Source: Edaphobacter bradus (GTDB lineage Bacteria; Acidobacteriota; Terriglobia; Terriglobales; Acidobacteriaceae). Taken from it: a DNA stretch of 64,000 nucleotides. Numbering within the stretch: the first letter of the stretch is position 1; every line of letters starts with the position of its first letter. The notes under the pieces are model-generated. The model made no database searches. It was given only the letters and a program-made list of their open reading frames with translations, and had not been told where the DNA came from. Below are positions 9,179 to 18,380 of the stretch, piece by piece. The DNA lies in contig NZ_JAGSYF010000001.1 of NCBI RefSeq assembly GCF_025685645.1, forward strand, positions 1,178,001 to 1,242,000, given 5' to 3'. The translations under genes and the position numbers were made by a program.

Positions 9179-9285
9179 TTGTCATTCCGGGCGAAGCCGA
9201 GGAATCTGCTGTTCGCCTGAAGAGCCACCAAAGCTCGGGTGCCCCATTCATGCCGCAGCCTCATCGCGGCATGGGTGGGAAAGAA
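9179..9285 (+). repeat. 107-bp direct repeat, copy 2
   Basis: Same length and orientation as copy 1 at 9036, with only a few differences (for example GGGCGAAGC for GAGCGAAGC and CACCAAAGC for CACTGAAGC). The internal CATGCCGC/GCGGCATG hairpin is intact. The 36-base spacer between the copies is not repeated. Confidence 0.85.
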
Positions 9286-9312
9286 TCGGCCTCAGTGAAT
9301 CGTGCGATCTCG

Positions 9313-10632
9313 CTACAGAAATTCTGCATCCGCAGTAGTCACACAATCACCTTGCCTCGAGCGCGTTGAATCCAGCGGTTGCGTCATTCCTTGTGCCTCC
9401 ACAACAGGCAGGCAAAGCAGCAGCGCCGCAACCATGAGCGCGATCAGGTACAGCCGCTCCGTCACCATCAAGAGCATATAGAGTGGCGAGAGCAAAAGGA
9501 CAACACACAGAACTCCAGCGGCCACGCGACGGACGCTCCTAAGAGAGACGTCACTCGCAACCGAAGAATCGGAGATATACCCGGAAACGAACTCATTCAA
9601 CGTCAGGCAGACCGGCAATAGCAGCAGGCTGAGATCGTACTCGTAAAGGTGATAGCTCACCAGCATGCCTGCGAGCAGCGCAACGGGCAACGATGGCCGT
9701 TGAAACATAGCCCACCCCAGTATCACCAGCGAACAAACAATGGTCAGGACATGCCCCCAATGCGCTCCGTGTGAGATGGAAGAAAGGAAGCCATACAGAT
9801 TCGGCATCTGCTCCGGAACTACGGCGTACCGCATCTGGGCCGTTGGGACAGTAATTCTGGACGATAGAATCATGCGCCCATACTCTTCAAAACCGCTCTT
9901 GCCTGTAATCCAAAGTGAGAGCAAAGCCGCCACAACCGAACCGCAGCCAAAACCTGCGGCGAACCGCCAGCGGCGCCAGACCAGAAAGAGCAGAGCAACA
10001 GGCAATGCAACCTGAGGCTTGATGAGGGCAAGCGCAAGCAAACCGCCTGCAGCAAAGGCCCGGCCACGCTGCAATGCTGCAAAGCAGCCGCAGAAAATCA
10101 GAAGGAGAATCAGAGACACCTGCCCCTTCCGCAACGCAACTCCCACCGGGAAAAAAGACAAAAAGATCAGAATGGGCAATAGCTTCCCGAGACCGGCAAG
10201 GGACGGGAGGTAAACCCGTATCACTGCCGCCGCACAGCCGGCCAATAGGAGATTGAGTCCCCAGAAGGTGAAGTAAGCAGCCTTATAGCCAAGCAGCGAA
10301 AGCGGGACAAAAGGAAGCGCAGCATATGCGGGATTGAAAAACGGCAGAACCCCCCACCGAGGCTCTACCAGCCTGTCCTGCGCCAATCTCTGCGCCACAA
10401 CGTCATAAAGCTGTGAGGCCTCTCCCGAGCGCACCATATGCCCCGCTGCATAGAAGGTCCGGAAATCCAGACCTCCCAACGCCGCCTCCAGGCCACCGAA
10501 GCATATCCCGATCTGACACACAGCCATGACAGCCAACGCACAGAGAAAGATCGTCTGCACCAGCTCTCTTCGGGAGGCTCTTTGCATTTCAGCAAACACT
10601 AGCAGAAAGACTTTGCTCCGGCCACTCTCCAT
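9313..10632 (-). CDS. Polytopic membrane protein, GT87/DUF2029-like glycosyltransferase
   Basis: 439 residues with about ten membrane helices. Features typical of the DUF2029 (GT87) family: a first periplasmic loop with GLDFRTFYAAGHMVRSGE, then LYDV, NPAYAALPFVPLS, the GQVSLILLLI helix and ALIKPQVALP. Known members are polyprenyl-phosphate mannose-dependent mannosyltransferases or arabinofuranosyltransferases acting on the outer face of the membrane. The acidic DF in GLDF could serve as the catalytic base, as in other GT-C enzymes. Donor and acceptor cannot be inferred. A Met at residue 16 is a possible later start. It converges on murQ across the repeat region and is divergent from murA. Confidence 0.75.
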   Translation of the reverse strand: MESGRSKVFLLVFAEMQRASRRELVQTIFLCALAVMAVCQIGICFGGLEAALGGLDFRTFYAAGHMVRSGEASQLYDVVAQRLAQDRLVEPRWGVLPFFNPAYAALPFVPLSLLGYKAAYFTFWGLNLLLAGCAAAVIRVYLPSLAGLGKLLPILIFLSFFPVGVALRKGQVSLILLLIFCGCFAALQRGRAFAAGGLLALALIKPQVALPVALLFLVWRRWRFAAGFGCGSVVAALLSLWITGKSGFEEYGRMILSSRITVPTAQMRYAVVPEQMPNLYGFLSSISHGAHWGHVLTIVCSLVILGWAMFQRPSLPVALLAGMLVSYHLYEYDLSLLLLPVCLTLNEFVSGYISDSSVASDVSLRSVRRVAAGVLCVVLLLSPLYMLLMVTERLYLIALMVAALLLCLPVVEAQGMTQPLDSTRSRQGDCVTTADAEFL

Positions 10633-10767
10633 TTACGCCCAATTAGGCATTTTCTGGCTTATCCACAGAAAACATGTCAAGCCCCAAATCTGTCTAACCC
10701 TCCTGTTTACACGCGAATACAAATGGCAGACTAGTTTCTCCCAACTGCTAGAATAGAAGTAGTAAGC

Positions 10768-10801
10768 GCGAGAGCCCCGGAACCCATACCGGGGTTCTCG
10801 C
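10768..10801 (+). promoter_or_regulatory. Strong 13-bp hairpin in the murA upstream region
   Basis: GCGAGAGCCCCGG (10768-10780) pairs with CCGGGGTTCTCGC (10789-10801) with one G-T pair and an eight-base loop. No T-run follows (ACTTTAGGG), so a simple terminator is unlikely, and it lies between divergent genes, where none is expected. It precedes the 39-codon ORF and murA and may be part of a leader RNA. Confidence 0.45.
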
Positions 10802-10835
10802 ACTTTAGGGCATCAAACATCTTCGAGGAGGAGCG

Positions 10836-10955
10836 ATGAATTCGCCGATAACCCAAATCCTGACAAGACTTTGCAGGAGCCACCCCCTCCGTGGCGGTAC
10901 TTTCCGCGTGAAGTTCGAAGATAAATCATTATTTTTGAATACTTTGCACAAATAA
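10836..10955 (+). CDS. Possible 39-residue leader peptide upstream of murA
   Basis: A short ORF begins with ATG at 10836 directly after a strong ribosome-binding site (GAGGAGGAGCG) and ends with TAA at 10953-10955, 23 bases before the murA GTG. The product is basic ([20 protein letters not shown] then a Lys/Phe-rich tail) and has no recognisable domain. Its 3' third coincides with the TGCAAAGTATTC repeat in antisense. It may be a leader peptide that sets murA translation, or a chance ORF behind a purine-rich stretch. Confidence 0.35.
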   Translation: MNSPITQILTRLCRSHPLRGGTFRVKFEDKSLFLNTLHK

Positions 10956-10960
10956 GTCCT
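10921..10960 (-). repeat. TGCAAAGTATTC intergenic repeat element, murA copy
   Basis: On the minus strand the segment reads AGGACTT, seven bases, TGCAAAGTATTC (10937-10948), then AAAAATAATGATTTAT. The same arrangement, GGACTT-spacer-TGCAAAGTATTC-A/T-rich-ATGA-CTTA, occurs at 53558-53595, and a shorter copy at 53526-53553. Confidence 0.55.
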
Positions 10961-10978
10961 AGGGAGGGGCGTTACGAC

Positions 10979-12316
10979 GTGGAATCAGCCAAGCTACCCA
11001 TTTCCACGCCAGATGCCCGTAAACTCAGAATCATGGATAAGTTCGTAGTACGCGGCGGAAACCCGCTTCTCGGCACAATCAAAGTCTCCGGAGCCAAGAA
11101 CTCCGCCCTCCCCTGCATGGCCGCCGCCATCCTCACCGAAGATGAAGTCATCCTCGAAAACATCCCCCAGGTCCGCGATATCGAGACCGAGCGCAAGCTG
11201 CTCGCCAGCATGGGAGCCGAGGTCGAGCTAGGCTACGGTCGCGCCCAGCACCGCACCCGCATCAAGTGCGGCATCCTCTCCGACCCCGTCGCCAAGTACG
11301 AGATCGTCAAAACCATGCGCGCCAGCTCGCTCGTCCTCGGTCCGCTTATCGCCCGCACAGGCATGGCCCGCGTAGCCATGCCCGGAGGCTGCGCCATCGG
11401 AGGCCGCCCCATCGACCTCCACATCAAGGGACTCGAGGCCATGGGAGCCACCATCACCTACGACCACGGCTACCTCGAAGCCAAGGCCGACCGCCTCAAG
11501 GGCGCCCACATCGTCTTCGACAAGATCACCGTCACCGGCACCGAAGACCTCCTCATGGCCGCAGCGCTCGCCGACGGCGAGAGCCTCTTTGAGAACTGCG
11601 CCCGCGAGCCCGAGGTCACTGACCTCGCTGCCCTGCTCAACGCGATGGGCGCGAAGATCGAAGGCGCTGGCACGCCGACCATCCGCATCCAGGGCGTCTC
11701 CCGCCTCCACGGCGCGCGCCACCGCATCAACCCCGATCGCATCGAGGCCGGAACCTTTCTCGTCGCCGGGGCTATAACCGGCGGCGACCTCAACGTCGAC
11801 TCCTGCAACCCCGCCCACCTCGGCGCGCTCATCAGCAAGCTCGAGCAGTCCGGCGTCAAGCTCGACATAGGAGCTGATTGCATCCGCGTCCGCTCAGGCG
11901 GCGGAGACCTCAAGGCAACCGACCTCTCCACTGAGGAGTACCCCGGCTTTCCCACCGACATGCAGGCCCAGTACATGGCCCTCGCCAGCCAGGCCGACGG
12001 CACCAGCATCGTTACGGAAAACATCTTCGAAAACCGGTTCATGCACGTGCAGGAGCTCAACCGCATGGGAGCCAACATCACTGTGCAGGGCCGCGCTGCC
12101 ACCGTCCGCGGCAAGACGCCACTGCAGTCCGCCGCCGTCATGTGCTCCGACCTCCGTGCTTCGGCCTCGCTCGTCCTTGCCGCTCTCGTCGCCGATGGCG
12201 AGACGATCCTCGACCGCGTCTACCACCTCGATCGAGGCTATGAGCGCTTCGAAGAAAAACTTCGCGGAGTAGGAGCCCAAATCCGCCGCTTGGGCGACGT
12301 CTTCGGTAAGAAATAG
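10979..12316 (+). CDS. murA: UDP-N-acetylglucosamine 1-carboxyvinyltransferase
   Basis: First committed step of peptidoglycan synthesis: transfers enolpyruvate from PEP to UDP-GlcNAc; target of fosfomycin. The protein has the [18 protein letters not shown] start and the catalytic loop [14 protein letters not shown] with the PEP-reactive Cys (residue 120 counting from the ATG at 11033, 138 from the GTG). The GTG at 10979 is chosen because GGGAGGGG lies about ten bases upstream, while the ATG at 11033, where most family members start (MDKFVVRGG), has no ribosome-binding site. If translation starts at 11033 the 18-residue extension disappears. A bidirectional hairpin follows. Confidence 0.95.
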   Translation: MESAKLPISTPDARKLRIMDKFVVRGGNPLLGTIKVSGAKNSALPCMAAAILTEDEVILENIPQVRDIETERKLLASMGAEVELGYGRAQHRTRIKCGILSDPVAKYEIVKTMRASSLVLGPLIARTGMARVAMPGGCAIGGRPIDLHIKGLEAMGATITYDHGYLEAKADRLKGAHIVFDKITVTGTEDLLMAAALADGESLFENCAREPEVTDLAALLNAMGAKIEGAGTPTIRIQGVSRLHGARHRINPDRIEAGTFLVAGAITGGDLNVDSCNPAHLGALISKLEQSGVKLDIGADCIRVRSGGGDLKATDLSTEEYPGFPTDMQAQYMALASQADGTSIVTENIFENRFMHVQELNRMGANITVQGRAATVRGKTPLQSAAVMCSDLRASASLVLAALVADGETILDRVYHLDRGYERFEEKLRGVGAQIRRLGDVFGKK

Positions 12317-12350
12317 CTCTCAACCCACTCCACTCGAATTCGCATAAAAC

Positions 12351-12389
12351 AAGAGCGCTTCGTCCCGGTCCAGCAGACGAAGCGCTCTT
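12351..12389. terminator. Bidirectional hairpin between murA and the TonB receptor gene
   Basis: Perfect 14-bp stem AAGAGCGCTTCGTC / GACGAAGCGCTCTT with an 11-base loop, between convergent genes. In the minus direction it is followed by GTTTTATG, so it probably ends the receptor message best; it can also stop murA readthrough. Confidence 0.85.
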
Positions 12390-12418
12390 GTTACGGTGAT
12401 AAGCGATTCAGCTTTTGG

Positions 12419-15400
12419 CTAGAAGATGATCTTCCCGGCGAGTTGAATCTGCCGCGATGACCCAAGATCTCCAACCGCAAACCGCGTTGCAGAGATTTGT
12501 CCAAAGGTCGTCGATGTATCGCTCGCATTCGCCGCTCCCGCGGTCGGATTGGCAAAGCTGGGATGATTGAAGATATCGAAGATATCCGCGCGGAGTTGCA
12601 TGCTCACCCGCTCGGTGATCTTCGTGTTCTTCTCCAGCGAGAAGTCGACGTCGGCAAAGCCAGGTCCCGTGATCGCATTGCGCGAAAGGCTGCCGAAGCT
12701 GTTGGTCGTGTTCACAAACGCACAACCGGCTACGGGTCCGCTCGTCGGGCACAAAGTCGACGTAATCCACGTCACGTTCGGATTCGTCCCGACACGTCCT
12801 TTGTGAATCCTAATCGGGGCAACCACATTCGGACGAACGGTCGCTGTCCCCCCGTTCAATCCATTGAAGGTTGAGACAGGGTTTACAACGTTAATCGGGT
12901 TGCCTGTCTGCCACTGTACGATGCCAGACAACTGATACCCCTCTACAAGCCTGTTTCCCTTGAACGGCAGTTCGTAGATCGCACTCCCGGAGATACGATG
13001 CCGCACGTCAAAGTCCGAAGGGCCGTAGTTGTTCCCTGGATTGTAGCTGTCCTGGAAGACATACCCTCCCTGCGATCCGAGGGAGTTCACATCGAGGGAC
13101 TTCGAATAGGTATAGGTTGTGTTCAGCGTCAGCCCGTGGCTGGCGCTCTTGCGCGCTGACAGCCACATCGCGTTGTAGTTCGACGATCCAACACTCGACG
13201 CCTCAGCGATGTTAGCATTCGTCGATCTGCCTTGTGCAATCAGGCTCGACGACGAGATTGCCAAATAAGGGCGTACTCCGTTAATCGGCTGGTTCTGGTT
13301 CAACCGTGCCCGGAGATGGCGCCCAACTGATCCAAAGTAGCCAGCCTGCAACGCAACCCGTCCCGGGAGTTCTTGCTGAATATTGAAGTTGTAGGACTGC
13401 GTATAGGCATTGCGGAAGTTCTGCATGACGTTGCTGATCGCCAGCCCGCTCGCCGCCGCAGAGCCATATAGGTTGCTCACCGGAATCGACGGAGTCTTGC
13501 TACTCGCGTTGAACGAGACCGGCGCGGCAAATGGCGCATTCGATGCCAGCCCAGTAATCACATTGGTCGTCGGCTGATCCGCCATCAACCCATAGCCGGC
13601 GCGAACCACCGTTTTGCCTGTGCCAAACACGTCATAGGCGAGCCCAAGGCGCGGTTCGGCGTTGTAGTTTTGCTTGTACACGCTGCCCAGTCCCTGAGTA
13701 CCGGTTCGGATCAGGCTGGTCGTCGGAGCGTCGAAGACAACAAGCCGATTGGCGCCTTCCGTTGGCGTGCCGTTCCATTCAAAGCGCAAGCCAAGCTCAA
13801 GCGTGAGGTTGGGAACAATCTTGTAATTGTCCTGGACGAACGCGCCAATCGCATTCGCATAAATGCGACTGGAGACGATGGATGGAGTGATGGAAAAGTT
13901 GGTCGCGTTGCCCGCGATAAAGGTTGCTGTTGTGGTAAAACCAAGCGTCCCCACATCACCAGCGAAATTCGCATTGAGAAACCGGCGATATTCGCCGCCG
14001 AACTTGATTGTGTGCCGTCCCCTCAGATACGTCGCGGCATCCGAGAATATCCCCAACGTATCCGTTCTCCCCTGCGGGAAAGTGGAAGGGCCGCCAAAGT
14101 TCAGCCCTATATCGGTGATCGTCATCTGCGGAAGTCCCAGCGCTGTAGTGATTCCGCTTGAAATACCGTAGTTCACTGGATTCAGCTGCGCGTTTGGTGT
14201 GAACGCAATCGAGATTCGGTTAAAGCCGAGACGAGCCTCGTTGACCAAGTTAGAGTTGAAGATATGTGTCTCGTTCAGAGTCAGGATTTGACGGTGCGAA
14301 TTGCGATGATCGCCAAAGCCTGAGATGGTGTTGCCTTGCAGAGTTGGTTCAATACGGCTATCGGCCTGGAAGGCATAAAAGCCGTGAATCTGGTCTGAGG
14401 GGCTGAACTGATGAAAGGCATCGGCCGTTCCCTGATCGATATTCACCGGTCCTGGAGTACTCCCTAGGAACCGTGCTCCCGAAGAATCATTGGCTAAAGG
14501 AATCAATGGAAGGAGCGCCTTCGCCGACGGACTGCCGGTGGCCGCAATCGTGGTGCGCTGCGCGTTGGTGAAGACACCGCTGTTGAGCGTGATCGCCTGC
14601 GCCTGGCGCAGCCCCTCATAACTTACGAAGAAGAATGTGCGATTGCGGAAGATAGGCCCGCCCAAAGCGCCGCCAAAGTTATTGCGTTTCAGCGCCGCTT
14701 GCGGTACCGCTTTGGTGTTGAAGTAATTCCGCGCATCGAAGTAGTTGTTGCGCAGATAATCAAACGCCTCGCCGTGAAATGCATTCGTGCCCGACCGCGT
14801 GCTCACATTCACGATCGATCCGGAGCTGCGCCCATACTCCGCGCTGTAGGTTGAGTTGTTTATCTTGAACTCTGAGGTCGTATTGATCGACGGCTGGAAC
14901 GTAATCTGGTTCTGAACCATGTCGTTCAAATTCACGCCATTGATCTGGAAGTTTACGGAGTCTTCCCGGTTGCCCGCCGTGATGAACGAGTTCGCACCCA
15001 GGCCGCGGCTCGGAGAGGTAAGGTTCCCCGATGGCGGGGCGGTCACGCCTCCAGGGGTCAGCACCGTCAGGTCTAGAAAATGGCGGCCATTCAGGGGAAT
15101 CTCCTGCACCGTCTTCTGATCGATGACCTGCCCAACGGTAATCGTTTGCGTCTCAATTGCCGGAGGAGTTCCTTCCACTTGTACGGTCTCGCCGGTACTC
15201 GACAAGGCCAGCCTGGCGTTGACCGTTCCATGTCCGTCCACCTCGAGCGTTACTCGTTCGACGACGAACCTGGCAAACCCCGCAGCATTTACAGTGACAC
15301 TGTACTCACCGGGCTGAAGCGAGGGCGCCGTGTAATATCCAGCTCCATCGCTTACAGTGCTCCGATCTACGCCGGTCGCCAGCGAGTGAACCAACACCGT

Positions 15401-15541
15401 AGCGTTTGGTACGACGGCTCCGCTCGGATCCGTGACCGTTCCAGACAACGTAGCTGTCGACTGCCCCAGAACCAAAGGCGTACTCAACAGCACCAAAACT
15501 GCAGCGGCGATTAGTCCACACAGCTTCTTAGATCGTTTCAC
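12419..15541 (-). CDS. Oar-like TonB-dependent receptor with carboxypeptidase-regulatory-like domain
   Basis: A 1040-residue outer-membrane protein. The GTG at 15541 is chosen because GAGGAGG lies six bases before it and a signal peptide (KLCGLIAAAVLVLLSTPLVLGQ) follows directly. Residues about 25-115 form an Ig-like CarboxypepD_reg domain (SGTVTDPSGAVVPNATV, SLQPGEYSVTVNAAGF). A plug-like region with IPLNGRHFLDLTVLTPG and a large beta barrel follow, ending in a C-terminal Phe as usual for outer-membrane barrels. Acidobacteria carry many of these, probably for uptake of oligosaccharides or other large solutes. It is divergent from a LacI regulator and an MFS transporter, which suggests a sugar substrate. 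Confidence 0.9.
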   Translation of the reverse strand: MKRSKKLCGLIAAAVLVLLSTPLVLGQSTATLSGTVTDPSGAVVPNATVLVHSLATGVDRSTVSDGAGYYTAPSLQPGEYSVTVNAAGFARFVVERVTLEVDGHGTVNARLALSSTGETVQVEGTPPAIETQTITVGQVIDQKTVQEIPLNGRHFLDLTVLTPGGVTAPPSGNLTSPSRGLGANSFITAGNREDSVNFQINGVNLNDMVQNQITFQPSINTTSEFKINNSTYSAEYGRSSGSIVNVSTRSGTNAFHGEAFDYLRNNYFDARNYFNTKAVPQAALKRNNFGGALGGPIFRNRTFFFVSYEGLRQAQAITLNSGVFTNAQRTTIAATGSPSAKALLPLIPLANDSSGARFLGSTPGPVNIDQGTADAFHQFSPSDQIHGFYAFQADSRIEPTLQGNTISGFGDHRNSHRQILTLNETHIFNSNLVNEARLGFNRISIAFTPNAQLNPVNYGISSGITTALGLPQMTITDIGLNFGGPSTFPQGRTDTLGIFSDAATYLRGRHTIKFGGEYRRFLNANFAGDVGTLGFTTTATFIAGNATNFSITPSIVSSRIYANAIGAFVQDNYKIVPNLTLELGLRFEWNGTPTEGANRLVVFDAPTTSLIRTGTQGLGSVYKQNYNAEPRLGLAYDVFGTGKTVVRAGYGLMADQPTTNVITGLASNAPFAAPVSFNASSKTPSIPVSNLYGSAAASGLAISNVMQNFRNAYTQSYNFNIQQELPGRVALQAGYFGSVGRHLRARLNQNQPINGVRPYLAISSSSLIAQGRSTNANIAEASSVGSSNYNAMWLSARKSASHGLTLNTTYTYSKSLDVNSLGSQGGYVFQDSYNPGNNYGPSDFDVRHRISGSAIYELPFKGNRLVEGYQLSGIVQWQTGNPINVVNPVSTFNGLNGGTATVRPNVVAPIRIHKGRVGTNPNVTWITSTLCPTSGPVAGCAFVNTTNSFGSLSRNAITGPGFADVDFSLEKNTKITERVSMQLRADIFDIFNHPSFANPTAGAANASDTSTTFGQISATRFAVGDLGSSRQIQLAGKIIF

Positions 15542-15751
15542 TTGATGCCTCCTCAAGAACTGCAAGCGTTTTACTGGTACTGAAATATTTTTTTGTTTTC
15601 GATATGACAAATCACTCAATCTGCAATAGCTAATCAGGCCCGGATATAAGGCGACTCCAGGAAATCACTTAGATCCTGCGCTCACCACAGATCGAAAACG
15701 TCTGCTCGTCGCGCAGGGGGAAAGGCGTTATCAACAGAGATATGTGACTAA

Positions 15752-15770
15752 GTTTCCACGAGTTGGAATC
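15752..15770. promoter_or_regulatory. Inverted repeat in the receptor/LacI divergent region
   Basis: GTTTCCACGAGTTGGAATC: arms TTCCA and TGGAA around a five-base centre, extended by one further outer pair. Arms of this type can bind homodimeric regulators. The 524-base region 15542-16065 holds no gene and must contain both divergent promoters. Confidence 0.3.
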
Positions 15771-15810
15771 TCTGTCAATGCCTTTGGCCACAACTTGAAG
15801 CTCATTTTCA

Positions 15811-15820
15811 GTTTCGAAAC
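15811..15820. promoter_or_regulatory. Palindrome GTTTCGAAAC, candidate LacI-family operator
   Basis: A perfect 10-bp palindrome with a central CG, as in operators of many LacI-family proteins. It lies about 245 bases before the LacI gene and 270 bases before the receptor gene. Short palindromes occur by chance, so this is weak evidence. Confidence 0.3.
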
Positions 15821-16065
15821 CACAAACCCATTCCCAAAAGGAAACTGGGCTAATAGTGAGTAGATTGATATATCTTTTGCCGATAGGCTAGCAGGTCCGT
15901 TCAATATTAGTTGTCATCAGAAAACAAGTAAGAGACTTGTCTCTTTTCCTCAAAACATAGATTCGTGTCGCGTAAGTCTTAGGCATCCTCGGCGAAAGGT
16001 ATACAACTGAGGTATGGCTTCTGTACAACAGTTGCATCGCTTAAGAGACCCTTTGCGGAAGTTAA

Positions 16066-17139
16066 ATGACCGGCAAGAAGAGTAAGCCTGACTCTGGCAA
16101 ACCGATAACACTCAAGATCCTCGCGGAATACCTTGATCTCTCACCGGCGACGGTTTCCATAGTCCTCAACAACTCCCCCGTGGCGCAGTCCATCTCGCAG
16201 TCGACACGCCAGCGCGTCCAGGCTGCCGCAAAGAAATTCGAGTACCGCCCCAACCTCCACGCGCGCATGCTGCGCACACGCCTCACCAATACCGTAGGCG
16301 TCATCGTCCCTGAGGTCAGCGAAGGCTATTTCACGCGCGTCATGCTAGGCGTCGAGTCGTACCTGCTACAAGCGGGCTTCCTCTACTTCACCGTTAGCCA
16401 CCTCTGCCGTCCTGACCTCGTGGAGGAGTACCCGGACCTGCTAATGGAACGCTCCGTCGATGGCTTCCTCACCGTCAACACCGAGCTACGGCACAAGGTA
16501 CCTCTACCAGTCGTCAGCATCTCCGCACACGGCGATATCCCGGGAGTCACGAACGTCGTTCTGGACCACGACCGCGCGGCGAAGGTGGCGCTCCGCCACC
16601 TCTACGACCTGGGCCACCGGCGTATCGCCTTCATGAAAGGCCACAAGTACGTCAGCGACTCCGAAGCCCGCTGGGACGCCATCGTCAGCATCGCACGGGA
16701 GATAGGAATTACCGTCCGCCCCGAGCTGTGCATTCATCTCGAGAAGAACTCTTGGTCCCCCGACCTTGGTTATCAGCCCGTCCGCGAACTCCTGGCGCGC
16801 ACCCGGGACTTCACCGCCATCTTCAGCTTCAATGACACGGCCGCCATCGGGGCAATTCGCGCAATTCAGGACGTAGGCCTCAACTGCCCGCTCGACATCT
16901 CCGTTATCGGATTCGATGACATCATCGTCGCCGAGTATTTGAGCCCCCGCCTCACCACCGTTCGCCAGCCGCTGCACCAGATGGGAGCGACCGCCGCTGA
17001 GCTTCTGGTGAAGCGCATCCAGTCTCCTGAAGCACCCTATCAGAACAACGTCTGGTTCGAGCCTGAGCTCGTTGTCCGCGAATCTACGGCAGGCGTCCAC
17101 GAAGTTCCCTCCTCCAAGACGAAACGCGCACGGCGCTGA
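16066..17139 (+). CDS. LacI-family transcriptional regulator
   Basis: 357 residues. The N-terminal helix-turn-helix spans about residues 14-36 (ITLKILAEYLDLSPATVSIVL), followed by a hinge helix (RVQAAAKKFEYRPNLHARML) and a periplasmic-binding-protein-like effector domain ending in a typical ISVIGFDDI...YLSPRLTTVRQP. LacI proteins repress or activate sugar genes and release DNA on binding a sugar or sugar phosphate. GCGGAAG precedes the ATG. An MFS transporter begins 11 bases after its stop and a TonB receptor is divergent, so these are the likely targets. The 15-residue basic C-terminal tail is unusual but probably harmless. Confidence 0.92.
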   Translation: MTGKKSKPDSGKPITLKILAEYLDLSPATVSIVLNNSPVAQSISQSTRQRVQAAAKKFEYRPNLHARMLRTRLTNTVGVIVPEVSEGYFTRVMLGVESYLLQAGFLYFTVSHLCRPDLVEEYPDLLMERSVDGFLTVNTELRHKVPLPVVSISAHGDIPGVTNVVLDHDRAAKVALRHLYDLGHRRIAFMKGHKYVSDSEARWDAIVSIAREIGITVRPELCIHLEKNSWSPDLGYQPVRELLARTRDFTAIFSFNDTAAIGAIRAIQDVGLNCPLDISVIGFDDIIVAEYLSPRLTTVRQPLHQMGATAAELLVKRIQSPEAPYQNNVWFEPELVVRESTAGVHEVPSSKTKRARR

Positions 17140-17150
17140 ATGAGGACACG

Positions 17151-18323
17151 GTGGACTCAAAGACATTGACAGAGGGCTCCCCCCAAAACGCCAGTCCCCT
17201 CCCCCTGCATATCATCGCTCCAGTATTTTTTTCCTTCGCGTGCGGTGGCATTGCAACTGTCATGCTCGGGCCTCTGCTGCCAGGGCTCATCGAGCGCTGG
17301 CACATTCAGGACGCAGCGGCCGGGGTTCTGTTCACAGCATTCTTCGCCGGCCAGCTGTCTGGATCCGTGGTCGCTTCGTTCCGATTGCGCCTCAGCGTCA
17401 TCTTTGGATCGTTGCTCACGGCGGCCGGATGCTTCGTCATGCCCTGGGCAGCCTTCGGCGTCGCACACGTCACGCTCTTTTTCGTGGGTCTGGGGATCGG
17501 GGCCTCACTTACGGCCGGCAACGTTCTCGTGGGCACGGCGGTCAGCTCAGGACGGGCACGCCTTCTCGCGCTACTTAACGTCTGCTGGAGCCTGGGCGCA
17601 ATCTCCTGCCCGTCGCTCCTACGCTTCTGCGGCCCGCGACTCTTCTTCTTGATCACCGGAACAGCGCTGGCTCTCGCTGGTCTCGTTGCGGTCACCTTGC
17701 CGCCCCAGGCAGAGTCGCAAGCACAGCCTAAGGGGCAGACAGCACCGTCTCGTCTCCCGCTTTCCTTGCTTCCTCTCCTACTGTTCGCTTTGTCGCTGAT
17801 GCTCTTTGTGGGGATCGAGAGCACGCTGGGTGGCTGGCTGCCTAGCTACGCTGTCCGAAAGAGTGCAGTCTTGCTGGCCTCTTCCATCTCGCTCTACTTT
17901 TGGCTGGCTGAGCTCGCGGGTCGTATGCTGATGGCGGCCATCGTCCAGCGCCTCGGAGAGGTCGCACTGTATCGTGCAGCGCTCGTCGTGCTGATTGGCG
18001 CCTCAGCGACGCTGGCGATAGAACAGCGCCTGCACGCAGGGTCGATCGTGCTTCTCGCGGTTCTCTGCGGGCTGGCAATTGCTCCGCTCTACCCCCTTAT
18101 CGTCTCGCTCCTGCTTGCAAGAACGGGGAGACATCCCCACCTCGGGCCCTTGTTCGCCACCGCCTCACTTGGCGGCGCCACATTGCCCTGGCTGACCGGA
18201 GTTACCTCAACGAGATTTCACCAGCTCAGCGCAGGACTCGCCGTCCCGGTGATCGGAGCGATTACGCTTCTCGCCATCTCTGGCGCGATCACCGGCAGGC
18301 ACGAGGCAGCCCGTCGGGCTTAG
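17151..18323 (+). CDS. MFS transporter, probably for a sugar
   Basis: 390 residues with about twelve membrane helices. The GTG start follows a GAGGA ribosome-binding site, and the gene starts 11 bases after the LacI gene, so the two are co-transcribed. The first half has GPLLPGLIERWHIQDAAAGVLFTAFFAGQLSGS, as in FucP/GlcP-like sugar permeases of the major facilitator superfamily (cited by position, residues about 40-72). A long polar loop at about 185-200 separates the halves. Substrate not identifiable; context suggests a carbohydrate controlled by the adjacent regulator. Confidence 0.85.
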   Translation: MDSKTLTEGSPQNASPLPLHIIAPVFFSFACGGIATVMLGPLLPGLIERWHIQDAAAGVLFTAFFAGQLSGSVVASFRLRLSVIFGSLLTAAGCFVMPWAAFGVAHVTLFFVGLGIGASLTAGNVLVGTAVSSGRARLLALLNVCWSLGAISCPSLLRFCGPRLFFLITGTALALAGLVAVTLPPQAESQAQPKGQTAPSRLPLSLLPLLLFALSLMLFVGIESTLGGWLPSYAVRKSAVLLASSISLYFWLAELAGRMLMAAIVQRLGEVALYRAALVVLIGASATLAIEQRLHAGSIVLLAVLCGLAIAPLYPLIVSLLLARTGRHPHLGPLFATASLGGATLPWLTGVTSTRFHQLSAGLAVPVIGAITLLAISGAITGRHEAARRA

Positions 18324-18380
18324 AAGAACAAAGCCGCAGACGCACGACAAGCATTCTCCTCGTGGTCTGCCGCTACATGA

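Noticed and set aside
8970..9290. Possible CRISPR array suggested by repeated phrases
   Set aside because: Repeat units differ in length (about 26 and 107 bases), spacers are not regular and no cas genes are near.
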